Of a DNA stretch of 64,000 nt, positions 12,411 through 24,554 are shown piece by piece. The notes beneath the pieces are model-generated. The model saw only the letters and a program-made list of their open reading frames with translations. It did not search any database and was not told the origin of the DNA. The translations under genes and the position numbers were made by a program. Source of the stretch: Hippopus hippopus (lineage: Eukaryota; Mollusca; Bivalvia; Cardiida; Cardiidae); assembly GCA_946811185.2 (NCBI GenBank), contig OX328096.1:66580345-66644344 (forward strand). The letters are read 5' to 3'. Position 1 is the stretch's first letter; each line of letters opens with the position of its first letter.

Positions 12411-12668
12411 AGCCATGCTCTATGAAAAGGGGGTTTTATGCTTCTGCAAAAAGTATTGACCCAGGTCAGCCTGCGCAGTCCGCGCAGGCTGACCTGAGTC
12501 GATACTTTTTGCTATCGGTCAATTTTCTGCATGTAAAAGGACCAGTCTGTCTCAGGATTCAGCCTGTAGTTCGACAACTTGGATTTTATGTATCCAAAAA
12601 TATGAGATGACTTATTTGGTATAGTGCACTACGAAGATGCATTATACGCCATTTGCTAAAGCATGGCT
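12411..12668. mobile_element. Family D palindromic MITE
   Basis: Ends CAGCCATGCTCTATG...AAAGCATGGCT with the core CCCAGGTCAGCCTGCGCAGT and its inverse. The interior block TAAAAGGACCAGTCTGTCTC is shared with other family D copies. Confidence 0.75.
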
Positions 12669-13392
12669 TACATGGTTTTTATCAATTTATCAATTTGTCG
12701 TCTGCAAATTACTACATGTATTTTCAAGTTGAACAAGTCAAGTCTGCAAGTAAAGAGTTAAGCGAGAACGCTTTGATGAGAGAGAGAACACTGATATATT
12801 GCTTCTTCAGCCATGTAGAAGATTAAATATTGGACATTCATCACAATGTCAAGAATATCACGACAGAAATTGTGCACACTTTCTTACCCTTTGACGTACT
12901 AATAGCGATTAATTCTACGGACTGTGTAGACCCAAGCGGTCATGACACAGGCGTTCGACTTTGTCATCTTTATTCCATTATTTGAATGGCAAACAGAGGC
13001 TTGGCTGCCTGTACGCAAATTTGCAAATAAAAACATCACCAGAAGCGACCAGATAGCCATTATCTTCCTCTGGGTGGCATTTTTCAAATACAGACCTAAG
13101 TGATTTGAGCAATCGGGGTACAGAACCGGACTACTTTTCAAAACGACTATCATTACCTCGAATTTCAAAATAAAATAAACGTTTACACAATAAAACGCTA
13201 CCTGGTATGATTCATTCAGCTATGGTCAGCTAGCATGTTACCTATGCACCAGTATTTTGTTATAACAGCCCCTACAGGCTTGGGTAATGGCTTCGGTATA
13301 AGCCCAGACACTTCTTGTTGATAATTCTATGGAAAAATTCTGCGCGGATCCTGGTTTCCCTTAAGTCTAAGAAGTGAAAGGCTTTTTAAGGG

Positions 13393-13575
13393 TTAAGTCT
13401 TTACTAAACGACAAAGTTCTAGAATTGTCCCACCTTAAAGTAATTTGCAGACGACGAAATAAATGTGACTCAATTGAAAAGAAATCTGGAAAAAAGAGAA
13501 CATGTGGGTTACAAGCATTTTCTCTGGTTTTATAGTGTTTTAAAAAGACCTCTTTCTCCGGGTAGTTAAGATAGA
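13393..13575. mobile_element. Diverged family A MITE
   Basis: Shares TCTTTACTAAACGACAAAG, GCAGACGACGAAATAAATGTG and the AGCATTTTCTC half of the core. The opposite half is decayed. Confidence 0.5.
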
Positions 13576-13673
13576 GGACAGTTTGGTCAAGGGCCAAATC
13601 CATTGAATAGCATGTAAAGTAGATAGAACAGCGTACATGTATCTCATTGAGGGATGATTGACTTTATTAGTTG

Positions 13674-13772
13674 TACGGTCAGGTGGCAGGGGACTTAGAG
13701 CCGAGGCTCGGGGCGACATGATTCACCACAGCCGTGAACAAGTTTCCAAGTCCCCTGCCACCTGACCGTATG
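13674..13772. repeat. Inverted repeat, 23-24 bp perfect arms
   Basis: TACGGTCAGGTGGCAGGGGA and its exact inverse bracket a 50 bp loop. The element is isolated and of unknown type. Confidence 0.75.
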
Positions 13773-14514
13773 TAACGAATTTATTATACTGCAAAGTTTT
13801 ACCATTCCAACGTTTGTTAAGCGAATTTTACCTGTTTTTTGGTTTAAAAAATTGAGTACGCTGACGAAGTAGAATTTCCCTTCTGAGTGCCCCAATTCAA
13901 TGAAAACTGACGTCACTTGGAACTGACGTGACGGAAACCTTGGTAATACGTGCTAAAACGTGCAGCTTGGCGCATAATGTTAATCTTGATGGACGCCACC
14001 ATTTTGGATGTTGTGTTGATAGTGTAGTCATGTATACGGGGCTCCCGAAAGGGAAAGTGCTTTTACGTTGGTTTTGCCAGTGTACATGATATATATAATC
14101 GGGGCATATTATCCAATCAGATCACGAGAAATTTCTTTGCAGTATAATAAAATAAAAAGTGGAACTAATCCATTCCAAAAGAAAAGCTGTTTAAAAGAGA
14201 GACCGCTTTCAAGTTTCATGTTTTTTTTTTTTAACCTATCTTAAAAGAAGATGACATTCAAAGTGAAACCATTAGATTGCTATATAAAAGAGCGCCAGTG
14301 CCTCATTTCCTTTTTTTTTTTTTTTTCAAAAGAAGGCGAAATATTGACACGCTTTTGTGCAATTTAAAATAAGATAACTGATACGTCGCAATTTCTCTTT
14401 GACGAGATTCCACCGTGAAAATAGTACAAATTTGATTGCCGGTCCTTTGAGGTGGAGACTCAATGATAGGGTTTCTGGCTACTTGTCGGTGTTGTTTTAT
14501 GTAACCAAGTATAA

Positions 14515-14756
14515 CTGAGTCTTACTCTGTAACAAGGGAGTTTAATGCATCTGCACAGTGTCGACCCAGTCCGAGCAGGCTGACATGGGTCGAAACTTTA
14601 AGCTACGTATAAATTTTCTACATGCCAAAGTACCATTCTACCTCATGATGCAGTAGGCTGTTAGACAAAATAGGTCTGTAGTTATGTGATGACTTGCTTT
14701 GTATAGTGCATCATGGATATGCATTCAATACCCTTTTTTTCCAGATCGCTGCTCAA
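14515..14756. mobile_element. Family D MITE, diverged
   Basis: The order matches other family D copies (TTTAATGCATCTGC, TCGACCCAGTCC, GTACCATTCTACCTCATGAT, GTGATGACTTGC) but the central palindrome is partly lost. Confidence 0.65.
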
Positions 14757-14771
14757 TTATAATTGTGTTAT

Positions 14772-15060
14772 ATATGGCATGCAACACGCGAAAATGGACA
14801 TTCGGACATTTGCGTAAAGTGTCGTCTCGGATCAGCCTGAGCAGTCCGCGCAGACTAATCCGAAACGACACTTTCCGTTTTTATGTAATTTTTATGTTTT
14901 TATGTAATTTTCTGTTTTGCGCAAGTCTAATGTAGGACAAAATCTAATATAGTCGTAAAGTGCCGTCTCGGATCAGCCTGCGCGGACTGCGCAGGCTGAT
15001 CCGAGACGACACTTTACGCAAATGTCCGAATGCCCCTTTTCGCGTGTTGCAGGCCGTATA
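14772..15060. mobile_element. Family C foldback MITE
   Basis: The ends are TGCAACACGCGAAAA and TTTCGCGTGTTGCA. Each arm includes ATTCGGACATTTGCGTAAAG and a GC-rich CGGATCAGCCTG block followed by its inverse, so the element carries nested palindromes. Other copies lie at 16679-16946, 18530-18796 and 33151-33418. Confidence 0.8.
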
Positions 15061-15513
15061 TACTAACTACGATCTAACTATACATTTGGTATGGGCATAA
15101 GAAGAGCAGGCGATAACGTCTAGTTTCGGCTGAGTGATAATAGCAAGGTTTGGGCACTGGTCATAGTGAAGTCGTGATATTACTGAAATAATGCTGAAAG
15201 CGGAGTTAAGCACCATTCAATCAATCAGTTACTTGAACAGAAATACATGGTTTTCAAACTACATATACTCGTATAGTATTATTTACCAGTGTGCGGACCT
15301 GTGCTATTGTCTCGGCCTATTGGAGAGAAAAAGGGTATGACGTTCTCACTGATAAATTACCTGCTCGGCATTGTAGAAGATTAAATAATGAACATTCATC
15401 ACGGTGCCTAGAATATTGCGACAGAGACTGTGCGGTTTTTTTTTTTCGTCCCTGGCATGATTGGGATATGCTGCTATGACAATCCAAGATCAAACGGCAA
15501 AGAACGTAAATAA

Positions 15514-15727
15514 CTGTTAGCCCTTTTCCTTCTAAATAACTGAAATGAGACTTTGAAGCTGATAGTAACGCCCCAGATAATGCTATTTCAAAGATATACT
15601 TTTGGAAAAAATATCTCCGTATCGGACAGTGTAGATCAAAGATCAGACTGCACGTTCTGTGCAGTCTGATCTGGATCTACACTGTTCGCAAAAGGTCAGT
15701 GAGTCGCGCTAAGTAGCCTTCGGGTTA
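15514..15727. mobile_element. Family B MITE
   Basis: It runs from TAGCCCTTTTCC... through the core AGATCAGACTGCACGTTCTG to GCCTTCGGGTTAA, in the same orientation as the copies at 1711 and 20770. Confidence 0.7.
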
Positions 15728-15799
15728 AATTACGAGATTTATCCGATATTCGTGTCAAAACGATAATGGAATTAAAGTTGACTTCATATGAATCATGAT

Positions 15800-16050
15800 T
15801 GGCAAAAAAGGGTTCAATGCATTTCCACGATGCATTATTCAAAGTTAGTCATCACATAATTATATTTTCATAAAGGCCATTTTGTCTAACAATCGACCGG
15901 ATATAGAGATAGAATGGTCCTTTGACATACAGAAAGTTTACCAAAAGCAAAAAGGTTCGACCCATGTCAGCCTGCGCATTCCGCGCAGGCTGACATGGGT
16001 CGATAGTTTTTGCAAGTGTATTAAACCACCTTTTCACAGAGCATGGCTCA
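15800..16050. mobile_element. Family D MITE, reverse orientation
   Basis: It shows TTCAATGCATTTCCACGATG, then the core GACCCATGTCAGCCTGCGCA with its inverse, and ends CACAGAGCATGGCTCA. Confidence 0.7.
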
Positions 16051-16299
16051 TATTCACATTGACTGAGAAGGTACATTGCCTTTTATGACGGTCTAAATCT
16101 TTCTGCGCTATAGACGAAATAAAAAGACTTTTGCCTACTGTATGGATCAAGATCAGACTGCACAAAACTTGCAATGATATCTTGCTTCTATACGCTCCTC
16201 CAAGTTCGTCATGCTCATGGGATGAAAAATCTTTGTGACTTTTTATGGATTTTATTTGAAGCCGTCGAAAGAAGTCGCGTTTATACATTTTTTTGTGTT

Positions 16300-16470
16300 C
16301 TAAAACAGTAAAATGTTTACCGGGAAAAAAACCCCGAGTTTTAACGAGCTTGAAGAAGACGGCTTTTAGAAAACATTGTGAGAAAAGAAGAAAATGCCAG
16401 CAACCAGGGTTTCCTACCTTTTCTAAAAAGTTTCTCCCACAGTTTACGTTCAAATTTCATCATTTTAGCT
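16300..16470. mobile_element. Family A MITE, diverged
   Basis: Carries GAGTTTTAACGA, TAGAAAACATTGTGAGAAAAG and a damaged centre (ATGCCAGCAACCAGGGTTTC). Confidence 0.6.
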
Positions 16471-16484
16471 CTATATTTATATGA

Positions 16485-17012
16485 GTCACGCTCTGTGAAA
16501 AGGGGGCATAATGCTTGTGCGAAAAGTATCGACCCAGGTCAGCCTGCGCAGTCCGCGCAAGCTGATTCGGGTGGAAACTTTTCGCTATTGGTCAATTTGG
16601 TGTATGTCCAAGCACTAGTCTACCTCATGATAAAGTCGGTTGTTAAAAAATGGATATTATGGATCCATCCATGATTATATGGCCTGCAACACGCGAAAAG
16701 GGGCATTCGGACATTTGCGTAAAGTGTCGTCTCGGATCAGCCTGCGCAGTCCGCGCAGGCTAATCCGAGACGGCACTTTCCGTTTTTATGTAATTTTCTG
16801 TTTTGCGCAAGTCTACTTTAGCACAAAATCTAATGTAGTCGTAAAGTGCCGTCTCGGATTAGCCTGCGCGGACTGCGCAGGCTGATCCGAGACGACACTT
16901 TACGCAAATGTCCGAATGCCCCTTTTCGCGTGTTACAAGCCATATGATGGCTTGCTTGGATACCACAGATCACGGAGATGCATTAAACATCCTTTTGCCA
17001 TAGCATGGCACA
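16485..17012. mobile_element. Family D MITE split by a family C MITE
   Basis: Family D sequence runs to about 16678 and resumes at about 16947 (GATGGCTTGCTTGG...CATAGCATGGCAC). A complete family C element with ATAT flanks lies between. This places the family C insertion after the family D insertion. Confidence 0.8.
16679..16946. mobile_element. Family C MITE nested in family D
   Basis: Ends GGCCTGCAACACGCGAAAAG and its inverse. The internal pair of GC-rich palindromes is separated by TTTTATGTAATTTTCTG. It is the best preserved family C copy. Confidence 0.85.
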
Positions 17013-17564
17013 TATAATTTGTCGGCTGCATATGCGCTCGAATCAGACATGTGCCTGATTTTGTTGCCTGGTATGGAGTTGCGTGGTTATATAGTAGCAC
17101 ATATCCTGCTGATTGTGACCGTGTTGTGGTGTCTTTAACGAAGAGTGTTGACCAAGACAAATCTGCATATACAGGTGATCTGATCTGTGTCTGCGCTCTT
17201 GGACACTCAGTTTAATTTTAAACCCTATTCCATACAACCCAGTGTTTCGACTATTCTCGGAGGAAGGAGATAATTAATTTGGTAGCCAGAATTTTCTCCC
17301 TTTCTCACAATATATTTCGCCCTTTCCCGGACAGATCTCATCAGGTTCATCACGTAGATTTTGTAGGGTCAAAGTTAATATTTTGTGAGGAGGGGTAGGT
17401 GTCAGAAAGTTTTTGTAAGGAAAAAATTAGAAGGACGCGGCTGTTTTCCCTGAGGTGGATAGGGGATTGGAAAAAAAAAAGACTTCCGATAGAACTCGAA
17501 TTCACGACCATCAAAACCATAGTCGGCGACCACCTTTGAACTGTGGAGCCAACTGGCATTTTCT

Positions 17565-17805
17565 CTCTGGCCATGCTCTGGTAAAGGGAGCTTAATGCAT
17601 CTCCATGATGCATTATGCCAAGGAAGCCATCAAATAATCATGGATCCATAAAAACTAAATCAGGAGGTTGACTGGTCCTTTGATATGCAGAAAAATTTAA
17701 GGTAGCAAAAAGTTTCGGCTAATGTCAGCCTGAGCGGACTGCTGACATGAGTCGATACTTTTTGCAGATGCATTAAGTCCCCTTTCTTCAGAGCATGGCT
17801 CATGC
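17565..17805. mobile_element. Family D MITE, reverse orientation
   Basis: CCATGCTCTGGTAAAG at one end and TCAGAGCATGGCTCATG at the other, with a partly deleted central palindrome near 17725-17755. Confidence 0.65.
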
Positions 17806-18217
17806 ATTTCTATCCATGATTTTATTTTAAAGCCATCTTTGCACGTCAATGAGTATTAACAGTCTCATTTAAGATTTTCTGACTTGCCAGACGAAATCTG
17901 GTTTAAATTTCCTTTCATTTGGACACATCTAAGAGTACGTACCTAGCCACAAAAATCTCACCGTATAGAATAGAGTAGATCCGAAATCAGACTGCTTGTT
18001 CTGTGCATTCTGATTTTGATGACGCACAGGTGCCGCAGAAAGAGCACTGAGTCATGCTCAGCAGCCTATATCTTGAAGTTTACAAAAACTCATAATTTTC
18101 CTAGGCGATCCAAGCCATAACAATTTATGATACCGTCAACTACTCAACGACAATGGCGAAAACAAGGGCTTTTGAAGATTGCTTAGATCAAGATCATACT
18201 GCAAAGAAAGTGCAGTC

Positions 18218-18407
18218 ACAAGGTCTGTATTCCAACCATTCTCAAGAACGTTTTTTGTCTAATTCTGGATTTCAAAAGTAACACAACTTCTGATTGGCTA
18301 AACCATTCGGTTTAGCCAATCAGAAGTTGTGTTACTTTCGAAATTGGAAAATTCTTAAGAGTAAGACTGAGAATGTTCTTGAAAATGATTGGTGAATACG
18401 GCCCAGC
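18218..18407. mobile_element. Family E palindromic MITE
   Basis: The centre AACTTCTGATTGGCTAAACC is followed by its inverse, flanked by AGTAACACAA on both sides and by TTCTCAAGAACG / CGTTCTTGA-like outer blocks. Related copies lie at 22930-23090, 26745-26912, 54128-54220 and 57466-57662. Confidence 0.75.
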
Positions 18408-18529
18408 TGTTTGGTCTATACGTCCCACTTAATAAGCCGAGTCCGTATGATTTTGAAAAAAAATTCTGATTTTTCATTGGATTGTGTTTTCAGCCGTCAA
18501 AAGATGTCGAGTTTATATAATAATATAAT

Positions 18530-18796
18530 TGGCCTGCAACACGCGAAAAGGGGCATTCGGACATTTGCGTAAAGTGTCGTTTCGGATCAGCCTGCGCAGC
18601 CCGTGCAGACCAATCCGAGACGACACTTTCCGTTCACATGTAATTTTCTGTTTTGCGCAAGTCTAATGTAGGACAAAATCTAATGTCGTCGTAAAGTGCC
18701 GTTTCGGATTAGCCTGCGTGGACTACGCAGGCTGATTCGAGATGACACTTTACGCAAATGTCCGAATGCTCCTTTTCGCGTGTTGCAGGCCATATT
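18530..18796. mobile_element. Family C MITE
   Basis: Ends TTGGCCTGCAACACGCGAAA and CGCGTGTTGCAGGCCATA, with the same two inner palindromes as 16679-16946 and some substitutions. Confidence 0.8.
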
Positions 18797-18999
18797 TAGT
18801 ACTGAGAGAGTAAAGGAAGGATGCAGGGGGATAGGGGAAATCTTACGAGAGCAAGATAAAGACTGGCTGTGAATATGTCTGGCAGATTTCCCGTACAGTA
18901 ATAGAATAAATGAACATGTTTTTCGTTCTATTGCCCTGGATTAGCCTGTATCTATTGTACCATAAAAATGCCATGGCGACTCATTCTATTATTAACCTT

Positions 19000-19210
19000 T
19001 AGCATACAGTTTCGATTTTTAACGACCCTGAAGTAGAAAGCTTTTGGAAATATTGTGGAAAAAAAGCATGCTAGTAACCAGTCTTCTCTTCTTTTTTTTT
19101 TTTGTCCCACATTGTTTCTGTTGTATAAAAGTCAAATGCCACCATTTCACACGTATTTGATTTGTTGTCTGCAAATACTTTGAATTCCGAGAAGTCTACA
19201 GATTTGTCGA
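19000..19210. mobile_element. Family A MITE, diverged
   Basis: It contains TAACGACCCTGAAGTAGAAA, GGAAATATTGTGGAAAAA and GTCTGCAAATACTTTGAATT in family A order. Confidence 0.55.
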
Positions 19211-19678
19211 TTGGTAAGGAAATAAAAATCAAGATCTGGCAGCACAGAATGTGCAGTATATTCTTTGACCTAAACTGTTTGATACTTATGGTTCAATATT
19301 TCTTGAGGAATTATGATATTGTCTTTTTGTTTGTGAATATATCAATAAAATGTCATTTACATTCATCAAAGGATGTGAACTTAGGGCGAAATATTAGCCA
19401 AACGATGCAAAATGAATGTTTTATACCTTTTCTTCCAGCGATGATTGGTATCCGCATGGTTTGTGTGTGTTTGTCTGTGTGTGGGGGGGAGGGGAGATGA
19501 CCAGAAACCCTCGTTTTGAGTCAACGTTTTGCATTTTATTCATCAGGAACAAACGACCCTCCCCTTTCCCTCAACAAGGTAGTCATTCAGTCCTTCTGAA
19601 TGATAATTGATAAGCCACTTTTTGAACGTTTTTTTTTTTATGCAAAACAATAAATTATCAATTTTTGCGATTCAACAG

Positions 19679-19851
19679 GAACCAGCGATCCGCCTCTCAC
19701 CAAGACAAACGAAGCAGCCGTACAATCTTTGCTAGTTATAACTGGTAGCCCGCCTTCTAACCCGTACTATGTAAACTTCAAGAAAACGGTCAGCGAATAC
19801 GGGGAGAAAGAACCCTTCAGTTTTCCGAATCCATTTCAACAACAACGAAAG
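19679..19851 (+). CDS. Receptor guanylate cyclase, extracellular-domain exon 1 of 6 seen
   Basis: The exon is bounded by TTCAACAG at 19671-19678 and GTAAAAG from 19852. It enters with two bases completing a codon and leaves in phase 0. It encodes 57 residues including SLLVITGSPPSNPYYVNFKK, matching the C-terminal lobe of the ANF-receptor ligand-binding domain in natriuretic-peptide-receptor-type guanylate cyclases. These receptors bind an extracellular ligand and make cGMP through a cytoplasmic cyclase domain. Phase and content join directly to the exon at 24555. The 5' exons are not found, so the gene is partial here. The assignment rests on all six exons together; exon limits are by eye. 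Confidence 0.85.
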
Positions 19852-20408
19852 GTAAAAGAAAGAATTTAATATTATTCACCGTTAATTCCTATTCATATTA
19901 TTTGTTTTTGTAATTATGATAACTGTATCTAAAGGTTTATAGTCATTCAAGACATGTAAGGCTTTACGGATCTTTGTGGGCGTTCGAAAAGTGAACCAGA
20001 AAGTGGGACGATTTTTCACGTTTACAAATGAGGAAATTAAACTAAACACAAAATGATTCTGATGTAAGTAACATCGCAACACCGTTAAGTAAACCCGTCA
20101 TTCACATTGGCATTAATTTACTGCCTGGGTTACATTTGGAATGCAATGAGCTAACGGCACCCGTGCCATGCACTCATTTCATGGCCTATCCGTGTATACA
20201 TTTTAGAGTCCCTATAAGCAAAGATTTTAAATGATCATTAAATATCATCTTGAAAGGGTCACAAATGAAGTCGCTAGAATACAAATCCGTAAGATAATTT
20301 TGGATACATTCAAGGTTGGTTGAATGTTTTTTGACGCCGCTTTCAACATTATACAATTCATATCACGGCAACAGCTCACATTATTATGGATTTCACTAAT
20401 ACTAGGCA

Positions 20409-20530
20409 AGGGCCTTGAAGTGTCTTAACAAAAGACACTCCCACGAAAAGCCCAGTGCTTCCAGTGAGGCTTGAACCCGTGGCCTCCAGATTACCAGTCA
20501 TACACGTTACCAATGAGCCGTGTAGGACCC
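20409..20530 (-). repeat. tRNA-like relic
   Basis: On the minus strand, ACGGCTCATTGGTAACGTG and GGGTTCAAGCCTC resemble A and B boxes. It lies next to sequence like the SINE tail (20310-20400), so it is probably a SINE head. Confidence 0.45.
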
Positions 20531-20769
20531 CCTAAACTCAAGAAGGTGTTTATGTGTCAAAACAGTAGACTTGTTTAATGACATAATATGCAGAAGTAAT
20601 GACGACGACTTAAACTATTTCTAACTTACGATACACGCTTTGACAATAAAATGCTAAAACATTTCCCCTTCATATACAGCAATTATGGCTTTGTGATTAT
20701 TGAGACACCTTCCCCCTTAAATTCCCTTGGACTTCCGTTGTTGTCTCGGCGTTCTCGAAAAAGCTCTAT

Positions 20770-20992
20770 TCCTTATCCTGCCAACTAACTTAAATAAAAC
20801 TTTCAAGCCGATCGTAAAAACTCGAATAATGCTGCTTCAAACTTTTTTTTTTTTTTTTTTTTTGGAGAAAAAAATATGTCCTTATCGGACAGTGTAGATC
20901 GAAGATCAGTCTGCACGTTCTGTGCAGCCTGATCTTGATCTACTCTGTCCGCAAAAGGTCGGTGAGTCGCGCTTAGCAGCCTAAGGGTTAAA
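20770..20992. mobile_element. Family B MITE
   Basis: From CCTTATCCTGCCAACTAACT through a poly-T tract, the core AGATCAGTCTGCACG with its inverse, and GTGAGTCGCGCTTAGCAGCC to CTAAGGGTTAA. Confidence 0.75.
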
Positions 20993-21604
20993 GCACCGTC
21001 GAGTAGAATTAAGTGAGGCTAACAGCTTCGACAGGGACTATGGTGTTCGCAGAATCATAAAAGCACTACGATCAACAGTTATATTTTTGGACACTTTCTC
21101 CTTTATGCTATATAATATTTAACCGACTATGGACCACTTGATGAAAAGAGTACTAGAATTATCTGGCAAGGCTTGATTATGGTTATAACTTATCAAGTAT
21201 AAACTGGTACGAGCAGTACAGAATGAATTATAAAACCTCGATTGAAAAGTCCAAAAACACCAAAAACGGCCAGCCGTATTCTGTGATCGTCATCAAAGCA
21301 ACACTTAAAAGATGCACCCTTACAGCCAGAGAGTAAACAAACGCCGTCACAACTTTACAATGTATAGAATCTAGATAGCCGTGTAAACGTAGATGAAAAG
21401 TCGATATAAGGTGTATGTGATAAAGAGACGCCAGGGATTTGTCTTCGATTTAAACCGGAAACTTTGGTTGTTATGTCTATGGCTAGCCGCAATAGAATGA
21501 AATGCATTTTCTATCCGTCGTAATCTGTGCAACCTTGCAACCGTCAGGGGCAAAGGTTGGCACGAGGGTACAAGACTAATTATAATTTCAAAAAATAAAG
21601 ATAA

Positions 21605-21892
21605 TTTTGGTCATAGGGGTCCGTAGTTTGACTCCTATCACCCATAGACTAAAACAAGGGATTTAACTGTATGCAGCCCGTTACTCGCCCCCGGTTACAA
21701 AAAAACAACGTATCTTTTCTACCCCATCAGTTATTCTCCTAATTTTTTCTACAGCTGAGAGCCAAAACATTTTTCTACCAGAAAAACACAACTGTTTGTC
21801 AGTGGCTAATGCAGTCTGGCTGATACATTCGCTCGAACTTGTAAACTCGCTCAAAAATCTTCGCCATTGACACGGGTTCGTACATTCCATAC
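21605..21892. repeat. Left arm of an approximately 0.29 kb inverted duplication
   Basis: Contains CGTTACTCGCCCCCGGTTAC, CAACTGTTTGTCAGTGGCTA and CTGATACATTCGCTCGAA, all reappearing inverted at 22242-22535. The spacer holds two direct copies of ATGAAATTTCTCGTTCCAAA (about 21915 and 22027). Confidence 0.8.
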
Positions 21893-22241
21893 TGACGTTC
21901 GCGCATATAAACCAATGAAATTTCTCGTTCCAAACAGTGTCACCGTACCGTCACGTGACAAAAAGGTGTGAGCAGCTGTACGAAATTTCATTGGTTGAAT
22001 GCACGACTGTTAGTACATATCAACCGATGAAATTTCTCGTTCCAAACAATGTCACATGACAGAAGATGGCTGCAGCTGTTCGAAATAAGAATGTGGATCA
22101 CAAATTCAACGAATTCTGAGGCGTTTCGTCGTTATTGAAGATAAAGACTATAGGTCAGTAGTATTTTTAAACATGTTTAAAGGGTGGGTGCCGCTAATGC
22201 TGCGTTTCATTGGATCTAAAGTGCATTTTATATCTTGAAAA

Positions 22242-22535
22242 CGGATGTACGAACCTGTGTCAATGGCGCAGATTTTTGAGCGAGTTTACAAATTCGAGCG
22301 AATGTATCAGCCAAACTGCATTAGCCACTGACAAACAGTTGTGTTTTTCTGGTAGAAAAATGTTTTAGCTCTCAGCTGTAGAAAAAAATAGGAGAATAAC
22401 TGATGGGGTAGAAAAGATACGTTGTTTTTTGTGACCGGGGGCGAGTAACGGGCTGCATACAGTTAAATCCCTTGTTTATAATATATAGTCTATGGGTGCC
22501 AGGAATCAAACTACGGACCCCTATGATTTTGGTTA
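22242..22535. repeat. Right arm of the inverted duplication
   Basis: Reverse complement of 21605-21892 at high identity. The whole 0.93 kb unit looks like a foldback element or a palindromic duplication; no TIR/TSD signature was resolved. Confidence 0.8.
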
Positions 22536-22686
22536 CAAAACTGGATGAAAACGAGTAAAGATGCATCTTTAAGGATCTAGAGGAGAGTCTGCCTGTGAAG
22601 CACCCGGCCGCGAATTCTCTTGACATAAAGCTGTGCTTTTTTTTTGCTTCTTCCGACAGTAGGGTTCAGGGTATCTATTCACCAAC

Positions 22687-22919
22687 CTTCTAAACCCTTT
22701 ACCACACAGTCCCGAGTTGTAATGACCCTGAGGATGACACTTTTAGAAAACATCGTTGGAAAAGGGGAAATGCTGGTAACGAGGGATTTTCCCCTTTTCC
22801 CACAATGTTTTCTAACCCATCAAAAACCAATTCCATGGTTTGAGCCACATTAAAATTGTCGACTGCAAAGGCTTCCAATTTTGACAAGTCTACATTTTTG
22901 TTAGGAGGTAAAGAGTTCA
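22687..22919. mobile_element. Family A MITE (piggyBac-type ends)
   Basis: It starts AACCCTTTACCACACAGTCC and ends GGTAAAGAGTT. The core GAAATGCTGGTAACGAGGGA is nearly palindromic. Flanking TTAA-like bases are partly eroded. Confidence 0.7.
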
Positions 22920-22929
22920 GAGCATTCTT

Positions 22930-23090
22930 TGTCTTATTCTCAAGAATTTTCTAAATTTGAAAGTAACACAGTTTTTGACTGGCTAAACAAAACGATTTAG
23001 CCATTTAGATACCGCATTACTTTAAAATTTAGACAATTCTTGAGAATAAAACTAAGAATGTTATTAAGAATAGATGATGAATACGGACCA
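22930..23090. mobile_element. Family E MITE
   Basis: GAAAGTAACACAGTTTTTGA, CTGGCTAAACAAAACGATTT and the inverse outer block TTCTTGAGAATAAAACTAAG match the family at 18218-18407. Confidence 0.65.
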
Positions 23091-24254
23091 CGGCTGCCCG
23101 ACAAGGCATTCGGTGATGTTGTCGACTTTTTCATTGTTGACAGACAAACGGTCAGTAAAATTTCACAGGAAAGTCCTTCTCAAGCTCTGACAAGTATGCC
23201 TGTCGGTTAAAATTGGATATTGTGTGAAGGAGAATATTTAGAAAAAAATAAACATTTCCATGTGATAGAAGAATTTGAAAACAACATACTCGTACATATT
23301 TATATTCATTGTTTGATTTTTATAACATTGCCCTAAAAAGGGTCGTGTTTGCCCGAAAGCCCTGTCTGCTAGAAAGTACTGTGATTATTCTAATAATTTG
23401 TCTATTGTACTTAGTAAAGAACCAACTCTGCTCGCCTTATACAGTAGACTAATGCCGAATGAGGGAAAGAACGGCATAATCTCGGGAACTACCCACTATG
23501 GATTTTGCTTTGCATTTTTTTTTTTTTTTTTGGGGGGGGGGCGGGGAAGGAGTAACCGCAAGAAAGGTATGGAATGGAATGAATGTTAAAAGTGTGAATA
23601 CGAAAGCCCCGTATTTTGACCATTTCAACATTCATCCCGTACATTTCTTGTGTTTCCCCGCCAAATTGCCAAGCAAATCTATGGTGGGGAATTCCCAGGA
23701 TTATGCCAAAAGAACAATGGCCGTTATTACTACGTTTATTCCGATTCACCGCCTTTAGATGATTGATATTCCTACAGCACGATATATTGATATAATTTTT
23801 AAATCTACATGAAAAATAGTTTTAGAGCTGCGAAATTCAATACGTCAAAAATTGTATGGCTTGACACAGAAATATCAACGATAGGAAAATCTTACTGGAA
23901 TGTTTAACAAATCGATATTTAAGATCTGAAAGAGAAATCATATTGTAATGGAATGTGTTTGATGAACATACGTTTCTTTTACAACATTGCAGGTTTTTTT
24001 TAACACATAGTATAACCGAAAATTTCAATGAAAGTAAAAAGGAAATTACTATTATTATTATTATTATTAAAATAGAAAAAAAGGAGAAATGTTACGAATT
24101 GCACCAAAGACAACCATCACGATGAATAACTCCGAACAGCAGGGGAAAATAGTTGCATACAAGTACATATACTTAGCCTAGGAAAATAGCACATTCTAAT
24201 GACTAATGTAATATCATCACTCTTGGATAGCGAAGATGTACAAATATATGATAT

Positions 24255-24514
24255 GAACCACGCTCTAGCAAAACGGGGCTTAATGCATCTGCGAAAAGTA
24301 TCGACCTATGTCAGTCTGCGCAGTCCGCGCAGGCTGACCTGGGCCGAAACTTTTCGCTATAGGTCAATTTTCTGTATGTCCAAGGACCAGTTTACCTCAT
24401 GGTTCAATCGGTTGTTAGACAAAATGGATTTAATGGATTTATGACCACTTGATGACTTGCTTGGTATAATGCATCACGGAATTGCATTAAGCCCCCTTTT
24501 TTCCATAGCTTGGC
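24255..24514. mobile_element. Family D MITE
   Basis: Ends GAACCACGCTCTAGC and CCATAGCTTGGCTCA. The core CGCAGTCCGCGCAGGCTGAC is retained. It ends about 40 bp upstream of the next exon. Confidence 0.75.
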
Positions 24515-24554
24515 TCATATTCATGTGTACAGTTTATGATTCATTACGTTTCAG

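Noticed and set aside
12899..13168. Minus-strand frame of 89 codons containing a signal-peptide-like stretch (MAIWSLLVMFLFANL)
   Set aside because: It lies among repeats with no splice context or recognisable mature domain. A hydrophobic stretch alone is not enough to call a secreted-peptide gene.
15291..15479. Possible upstream guanylate cyclase exon (CAIVSAYWREKGYDV resembles part of a ligand domain)
   Set aside because: Part of the segment recurs at about 12800-12890 as a diverged repeat and there is no convincing donor site in phase.
23489..23758. Overlapping frames around a T/G homopolymer block
   Set aside because: Created by poly-T and poly-G runs (23518-23540). No domain or codon bias.
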